DNA of 35,239 nt from NCBI GenBank assembly GCA_009778485.1, contig WRJQ01000013.1, forward strand, positions 1-35,239, in the 5' to 3' direction. Origin of the DNA: Oscillospiraceae bacterium. GTDB taxonomy: Bacteria; Bacillota; Clostridia; Oscillospirales; Oscillospiraceae. The translations under genes were made by a program, and so were the position numbers. This document shows, piece after piece, positions 31,081-35,239 of the stretch (positions within the stretch are counted from its first letter, which is position 1; each line of letters opens with the position of its first letter). The notes under the pieces are model-generated. The model was not told the origin of the DNA. It saw only the letters and a list, made by a program, of their open reading frames with translations, and searched no databases.

Positions 31081-32292
31081 CTACCTCCTGGGATCCTGCG
31101 AGGCGCCTTCATCCCCGTCGGCATCCCCCGAGTCTGCTCCGGGCTGCTCTTCGACATAGGGCTGGCTCGCGGCTGAATCAGCGTATTGCTGCTGCGCGTA
31201 TGGCTCCCCGGGCATATACGGCGGCTGGTTCATGTACTGCGGATGCGCCGGATAAGCAAGGCGCTGCGCGTTTGCAGGCACGCCATCCCTTATCCTTTTC
31301 TCTTTGTTCTTCCTTGCCTTGCGCGTCGAAAGCTTTACGATTATTACGATGATAACCGCGATGACTGCGAGCACAATAATTATAGGAAGGTTGATGGCGA
31401 GCCACTTGAAGACGTTGCTGAAGAACTCGCCCACGCTTTTCGTCGTAGATTTAAGCCCGTCGCTGATCTGCTCCCAGTAGGACTGCTGTATTGGAGTAAA
31501 CTCTGTGAGTTTTTCGACTTCTTTTATTTGCAGCGTCAGCGTGCTGTAGTCCACCAGGCTCTGCCAGTTCCGGAGCGTCGTCGTAATGGATTCGATGTGG
31601 TAGCGCACGTCCGCGAGCCGTTCCTCGATGGTGAGCATATCCGCGACTGTCTCCGACTTCGCGAGCATATCGAGCAGCCGCTCCTCCTGCGTCCTCAGCG
31701 ACGTAAGGCGGGACTGCGTGTCGTAGAACTGTGACGTTATGTTTTCGGCGTTGCTCGAGCTGGACGTCACGTTGCCGAGGCTCTCGAGGCTGTCCCTGAA
31801 CGCGCCGAGCCGGTTAGCCGGCACGCGCAGCGTATAACGGGCCTGGCGGTATGTCTGCGTGCCGTAGTATGACTGCGCATAGTTCCTCCCGCCGACATAG
31901 GAATCCTCGATAAACGCCCCGTAGTATCCGAGCATATCAGTCAGCGAGTCGATAGTGGCGTCAAATTCGATCGTCTCGATTTCAGCGTACGCGGAGTATA
32001 TGATCTTTTCCGCAAAGTTCTCTGTGCCGGCATTGGCGCCGACTTCTGCCGGTTTCCCCTCTGAGGAAGCAAACGTGTACTCGCCGTCAACCAAGGCAAC
32101 CTCGTCGGCGGCATAAAACTCCCTTAGGTAGTAGTCGCCGTCTTCCGGGGCATACGAAGCCGATGTCGACGGCGCTGCATACGAATTCCCGCTGCCCTGT
32201 GAGTTCGAGTCCTCTTTCATGCCGCTGTTGCAGCCCGCCAGGAAAGCCAGCGCAAGCACGGCTGCTATAAGTATCGCAATTGTCCTTTTCAT
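31081..32292 (-). CDS. DUF4349 lipoprotein
   Basis: This 403-aa predicted lipoprotein has the lipobox FLAGC with Cys at residue 21. After a Ser/Tyr-rich linker comes the DUF4349 domain (about 85-315): EKIIYSAYAEIETIEFDATI, RYTLRVPANRLGAFRDSLES, a coiled-coil stretch (about 185-245, LTSLRTQEERLLDMLAKSET), and LVDYSTLTLQIKEVEKL. It ends in a hydrophobic membrane segment (LPIIIVLAVIAVIIVIIV) followed by Arg/Lys and a Tyr/Pro/Gln-rich cytoplasmic tail. It is thus anchored by both lipid and a C-terminal span. The function of DUF4349 is not established. A strong promoter about 160 bp upstream leaves a long leader. Confidence 0.88.
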   Translation of the reverse strand: MKRTIAILIAAVLALAFLAGCNSGMKEDSNSQGSGNSYAAPSTSASYAPEDGDYYLREFYAADEVALVDGEYTFASSEGKPAEVGANAGTENFAEKIIYSAYAEIETIEFDATIDSLTDMLGYYGAFIEDSYVGGRNYAQSYYGTQTYRQARYTLRVPANRLGAFRDSLESLGNVTSSSSNAENITSQFYDTQSRLTSLRTQEERLLDMLAKSETVADMLTIEERLADVRYHIESITTTLRNWQSLVDYSTLTLQIKEVEKLTEFTPIQQSYWEQISDGLKSTTKSVGEFFSNVFKWLAINLPIIIVLAVIAVIIVIIVKLSTRKARKNKEKRIRDGVPANAQRLAYPAHPQYMNQPPYMPGEPYAQQQYADSAASQPYVEEQPGADSGDADGDEGASQDPRR

Positions 32293-32453
32293 TATTTGAA
32301 ATCCCCTCTCTATGATTCGGTTCCATCGTACGGCCGCTTTTGAACTGCAGGTCCGCTATTGCTGTGTTCGCCCGTACTTTCTGCGGAACCGGTCTTTTGA
32401 CGATGAATCGAGACATTTGTTCCGTAGAGCTTTTGTCCTTGTGCGCTGAATGA

Positions 32454-32483
32454 AGTATAGCACGCGTTTCCGGGATGTGTCAA
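32454..32483 (-). promoter_or_regulatory. Near-consensus promoter of the DUF4349 operon
   Basis: Minus strand TTGACA, 18 bp, then TATACT, with an extended -10 TG. This is the best sigma-A match seen in the intergenic gaps examined. The transcript would start near 32447 and carry a leader of about 155 nt before the lipoprotein ATG at 32292. Three phased direct repeats begin 24 bp upstream of the -35. Confidence 0.7.
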
Positions 32484-32507
32484 TTGCGGCTGAGCGGCCC
32501 ATGCCAC

Positions 32508-32561
32508 CATGCCCCCTTCACGCCGTCCATGCCCCCTTCACGCGACTCATGCCCCCTTCAC
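32508..32561. repeat. Three 14-bp direct repeats with exact 20-bp period
   Basis: CATGCCCCCTTCAC occurs without mismatch at 32508-32521, 32528-32541 and 32548-32561, separated by unrelated 6-bp spacers. On the minus strand each reads GTGAAGGGGGCATG. A partial copy (CATGCCAC) lies at 32500. The 20-bp period is about two helical turns, so the copies face one side of the DNA, and the array is just upstream of the DUF4349 promoter. It is a candidate binding array for a transcription regulator. Confidence 0.75.
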
Positions 32562-32746
32562 AAAACCTTACAACATCAGAAATATTTCCTTGCATCACCT
32601 GTCAAAATTGTCCTTGCATTCCCCGCCTTCCTTACTATCCTTTCGGTATTGACAGTATTTCAACAGTTTTTCTGACTTGTAACTGAAATATATCAATATT
32701 TTGCCAGCAAGTTGTATATAAACCTTGAAAAATAAGGAAAAAGTGA
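32562..32746. other. AT-rich intergenic stretch
   Basis: No gene is supported here. There are two copies of TCCTTGCAT (32587-32595 and 32611-32619) and AT-rich sequence that contrasts with the GC-rich flank. It appears to be the upstream side of a junction with the truncated gene that follows. Confidence 0.5.
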
Positions 32747-33328
32747 TATATTTGGTACAAACAGATTGATTTTTGGCCTGCAAGACGCAACTCTTGCGCC
32801 AATACCGGGGAAGGACGTACCAATTCGACGACGCTTTACTACGGACCCTACTCAGGCACAGCGGGAAGCCCAATAGGAGCTGAGATTCCTTCCGCATTCA
32901 GTATAACGCAAACTGCTGGTACATATACCCTTGAGGTGGATATCAGTATGTTTGCACGATTAAACCGTAACTCAGCAGGTACGTTGACAATCAGCAGCGA
33001 TGGTAAATTCGTTGCAGTCGACATAATGAACGACGCATTAGCATTTTACCTCAGTAAAATTGAGATTTATTCAAAAGAGCAAACCGGAGGCTCATGGGGA
33101 GCGACTTGGGTACCACAGGAGATATCAAGTGTACCAGATTCTCTGTGGAGCATAAAGAGTGTCAGCATACACGAGGTCGAGTTCACTCTTCCGGACGAAA
33201 CACCGGTTAAGATCGTCTATACTGCGCTTGTACGAGCTGAAGCCGGCGAAGAGACGACATTGAAAAATGAGATTAGTGTCGAAGGATATACCGTTACCGT
33301 TACGAGCGATGCGTATACTCCTGCCTGA
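32747..33328 (+). pseudogene. Fragment of a pilin-like/adhesin repeat protein
   Basis: An open frame runs from a TGA at 32744-32746 to the stop at 33328. Protein-like sequence begins before any start codon: TLYYGPYSGTAGSPIGAEIP lies upstream of the first usable start, GTG 32936, which has no good ribosome site. The readable part is beta-strand rich (YTLEVDISMFARLN, EVEFTLPDETPVKIVYTALV) and ends TLKNEISVEGYTVTVTS, resembling the NxAxVxG edge of SpaA-type isopeptide surface repeats. No signal peptide or sorting motif is present. I read it as a 5'- and probably 3'-truncated remnant of a large surface protein. A short expressed protein of 130 aa from GTG cannot be excluded. Confidence 0.55.
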
Positions 33329-33388
33329 ATTGAAGTGGAAGCGCAGACTGCGCAGGAAATAGGTTAAAGAACGGGAGGCACGCTTACT

Positions 33389-34069
33389 ATGTTTAATGGT
33401 TTTACCGACCGGACGCTGGACTTCATGTGGGGCGTTCGCCTGAACAACAATAAACCGTGGTTTGAAGAGCACAAGGAGCAGTTCAAAAGCGAGTTTCAGA
33501 CTCCGATGAAAGAGCTCGGGCAGGAAGTCTTCGAGCGCCTCAACGACGCCTGCGGTGACCGGGGATTCATCCATAAACTATCACGAATCTACAAAGACGC
33601 GAGGCGGCTGCATGGAGAGGGTCCTTACAGGGACAATATGTGGTTCTCCATTGAGCGCCCAAGCGAGGAATGGACGAGCGTGCCGGTTTTCTGGTTCGAG
33701 CTGTCGCCCGGGGAGTGGAGCTATGGCATGGGCTACTATCAGGCCAGGCCGCAGACCATGGCAAAGCTGCGAGCCCGCATCGACCGCGACCCGCGCAAGT
33801 TCGAGAAGCTGGTTGCCCCTCTGGCTGCGCAGGATGAGTTTTTGCTCGACGGCGACGAGTACAAGCGCAGGAAAGAGGCTCCGACGGCAAAGACAGAGAC
33901 CTGGTACAACCTGAAGTCCTTCTCGCTCATACATTCGCAGCAGATCGACCCCCTGATCTACACCCGCGAGCTTTCGGACAGGCTCGTCGCCGGCTATTCT
34001 TTCCTCATGCCTTTCTATGACTACTTCGTCACGCTGGATTCAGACCCGGCGCCAACACAGGATACATAA
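33389..34069 (+). CDS. DUF2461 family protein
   Basis: This 226-aa protein fits DUF2461 from end to end: FTDRTLDFMWGVRLNNNKPW, the FEEHKEQFKSEFQTPMKELG helix, IYKDARRLHGEGPYRDNMWF, then ELSPGEWSYGMGYYQ, and a C-terminal helix with LMPFYDYF. The family is widespread and probably cytoplasmic, but no activity is known. GGGAGG lies 9 nt before the ATG. It begins 60 bp after the broken pilin-like gene and is followed 40 bp later by the small repeat protein on the same strand. Confidence 0.9.
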   Translation: MFNGFTDRTLDFMWGVRLNNNKPWFEEHKEQFKSEFQTPMKELGQEVFERLNDACGDRGFIHKLSRIYKDARRLHGEGPYRDNMWFSIERPSEEWTSVPVFWFELSPGEWSYGMGYYQARPQTMAKLRARIDRDPRKFEKLVAPLAAQDEFLLDGDEYKRRKEAPTAKTETWYNLKSFSLIHSQQIDPLIYTRELSDRLVAGYSFLMPFYDYFVTLDSDPAPTQDT

Positions 34070-34109
34070 TGCCTCAACATGACCCCTAAACGTAAGGAGA
34101 TAAGTAACT

Positions 34110-34451
34110 ATGGACAGCAATCAAAACAACCAAGGCAAAAAAAGCAACCCTGCGGATCGAGTCGGCAGCTTTTCTGAGCGCGCCGGTAGCAACCTTGCCG
34201 AACGTGTCAAGCGCCCGTCGGGAGACGCGGGCAACCCTGCGGATCGGGTCGGCAGCTTTTCCGAGCGCGCCGGTAGCAACCTTGCCGAACGCGTCAAGCG
34301 CCCTTCTGAGGAAGCAGGGACGCTTGCAGAGCGAATGGGCGCCAAGTTTGCAGAAAAAGGTATTTCGCCAAACATCGGTTCCGTTCCCGGGAAGCCTTCC
34401 TCTTCGGGCGCCGCGCCACAAGACCCGCGCATGAAAGTTAAGAAAGATTAA
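34110..34451 (+). CDS. Small protein with duplicated 29-residue unit
   Basis: This 113-aa very hydrophilic protein is of unknown function. Residues 13-41 (NPADRVGSFSERAGSNLAER and onward) are repeated almost unchanged at 42-70. A degenerate third unit (LAERMGAKFAEKG) follows, then a Ser/Pro-rich basic end. The charged AERV/SERA pattern could form short amphipathic helices. No signal peptide or membrane span is present. TAAGGAG stands 10 nt before the ATG. It lies 40 bp after the DUF2461 gene and ends in a hairpin. Confidence 0.65.
   Translation: MDSNQNNQGKKSNPADRVGSFSERAGSNLAERVKRPSGDAGNPADRVGSFSERAGSNLAERVKRPSEEAGTLAERMGAKFAEKGISPNIGSVPGKPSSSGAAPQDPRMKVKKD
34146..34319 (+). repeat. 87-bp tandem duplication inside the small repeat protein gene
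   Basis: Copies begin at 34146 and 34233 with AACCCTGCGGATCG. The unit is 87 bp (29 codons), with few differences between copies, indicating a recent duplication. Confidence 0.85.
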
Positions 34452-34542
34452 GCAGTCGGGGGCGGGCTCTAGCGCTGTTCAACCCCGGACTGCTCTATCT
34501 CGCAGGAAAGAAGCTGAGGGCGGGTTCTTGCGTCCTCAGCTT
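34451..34542 (+). terminator. Two hairpins after the small repeat protein gene
   Basis: The first stem pairs AGCAGTCGGGG (34451-34461) with CCCCGGACTGCT (34483-34494), with one bulge; it begins in the stop codon. The second pairs AAGCTGAGG (34511-34519) with CCTCAGCTT (34534-34542) and is followed by ATTGTG, with only a weak T-run. Both lie between convergent genes and probably end transcription from the left. Confidence 0.5.
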
Positions 34543-34582
34543 ATTGTGCTGCCACGTTTCCTTGTTTTGGTGAGTCTAACCA

Positions 34583-35239
34583 TCATACTCCGAGGTACAA
34601 CCAATCTGGTAATGGACTGTTCTCAAGACTTGGACTAAGCCCATCATCAACGATGGAATAGTTTTTGAAATACCTATTTAAATGCCACTCATTTGGTTCG
34701 CACATTTCGATATGCATAACGTCATCTACTGCATCAAACCAAGGTAGTTCATCACAGCTATTGATCCTTACTCTCTCTGTACCAATAGTTGCCCACGATT
34801 CAAAACAATCATAACGTCCTGTCCATTCTGTGCGCCTATTCTGTGATAAGTAAACATCATTTCCAGTTCTACTCCAATTACCTACCCAAACACCAAAATT
34901 TCCATCGCTCCACAAAGCCAAAAGCAAAGAATTGTGTTGCTGCAGTACAAACGAGTAAGTGCCATCAGCCCTAAACTCGTAATACATACTGAAACCTCTG
35001 AAAGCGCCTTGCCAAGTACCAACTAGCTCCTGTTCCTCCGCGTTTAATCCTCCGCTCGGCGGCGGTGTTGTTGGCGGTGTTGTTGGCGTCGGTGCCGGTG
35101 TAGTTGGCGTTGGCGCGGGTGCTGCACTACCCTCCGGCACATACCCTTTGCTTGTATCGAGCGTAATGGCTTTCGTCGCGTTATCATATCCGACAAAAAC
35201 GTCGATCGCTTCCATCAGGTCGCGCAGTTTGAAGAAGTT
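34583..35239 (-). CDS. Partial envelope protein: copper amine oxidase N-terminal-like stalk plus beta-barrel-like domain
   Basis: Only the last 218 residues are in the window; the frame is still open at the right edge. The first visible part (FFKLRDLMEAIDVFVGYDNA and ITLDTSKGY) matches the end of a copper amine oxidase N-terminal domain (PF07833-like), a common stalk in Firmicute surface proteins. A Pro/Thr linker follows, then a Trp/Tyr-rich domain (LVGTWQGAFRGFSMYYEFRA, DGTYSFVLQQ) resembling lipocalin-like domains of unknown ligand. The C-terminal domain is coded by AT-richer DNA than its neighbours. The gene is convergent with the small repeat protein gene. Export is inferred from the stalk, as the signal peptide lies outside. 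Confidence 0.75.
   Translation of the reverse strand, partial: NFFKLRDLMEAIDVFVGYDNATKAITLDTSKGYVPEGSAAPAPTPTTPAPTPTTPPTTPPPSGGLNAEEQELVGTWQGAFRGFSMYYEFRADGTYSFVLQQHNSLLLALWSDGNFGVWVGNWSRTGNDVYLSQNRRTEWTGRYDCFESWATIGTERVRINSCDELPWFDAVDDVMHIEMCEPNEWHLNRYFKNYSIVDDGLSPSLENSPLPDWLYLGV

Noticed and set aside
32508-32561. Possible CRISPR array
   Set aside because: Repeats are only 14 bp with 6-bp spacers and there are no cas genes; a protein-binding array fits better.

Overview
The window looks like a chromosomal segment of a GC-rich, spore-forming, anaerobic Clostridia-type Firmicute. The evidence is the Clostridia-style ispH-rpsA fusion next to cmk and plsC, the sporulation gene ytfJ beside a DUF2953 gene, the rplS-lepB-rbgA-rnhB-yraN run, the tig-clpP-clpX-lon-ysxC run, and frequent TTG starts with strong AGGAGG-type ribosome sites. 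The exact family cannot be fixed by eye.

Layout. (1) 1-881: three small unknown ORFs on the + strand, closely spaced, the last ending tail-to-tail inside the 3' end of a large gene. (2) 872-6766 (-): a secreted 1964-residue RHS/YD-repeat protein that stops at the end of the RHS core, before any variable C-terminal domain. (3) 6896-28422 (-): 21 co-directional, mostly housekeeping genes. In transcription order these are rplS, lepB, rbgA, rnhB, yraN, thrC, a metallophosphoesterase, then (from a recognisable promoter) tig, clpP, clpX, lon, ysxC, an M50 protease, scpA, scpB, a DUF2953 gene, ytfJ, an rluB-type gene, a DUF6273 lipoprotein, cmk, plsC, ispH-rpsA and carD, closed by a hairpin terminator. 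Many neighbours overlap by ATGA. (4) 28608-30620 (+): a rhomboid-like membrane protein with a Cys/His cluster, followed 3 bp later by a PLP-dependent decarboxylase-family enzyme. (5) 30696-32292 (-): a DUF4349 lipoprotein and a small protein ending in a calcium-loop motif. They lie behind a near-consensus promoter that has three 14-bp direct repeats on a 20-bp period just upstream. (6) 32747-35239: accessory, partly AT-richer DNA holding a pilin-like gene fragment, a DUF2461 gene, a small protein built from a duplicated 29-residue unit, two hairpins, and the 3' part of a cell-envelope protein.

The conserved block joins protein folding and turnover (Tig, ClpXP, Lon), chromosome condensation (ScpAB), ribosome maturation (RbgA, YsxC, RluB-type, S1, L19), secretion (LepB), lipid and isoprenoid synthesis (PlsC, IspH) and nucleotide supply (Cmk).

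The most unusual points are the phased direct-repeat array upstream of the DUF4349 promoter, an internal ribosome site and ATG exactly at the IspH/S1 junction, long low-complexity tails on essential proteins (38 Glu-Pro units on S1), a 92-bp out-of-frame overlap between ysxC and the protease gene, and the tip-less RHS protein facing an unknown three-ORF cluster. I did not find a complete, clearly new defence or mobile system.
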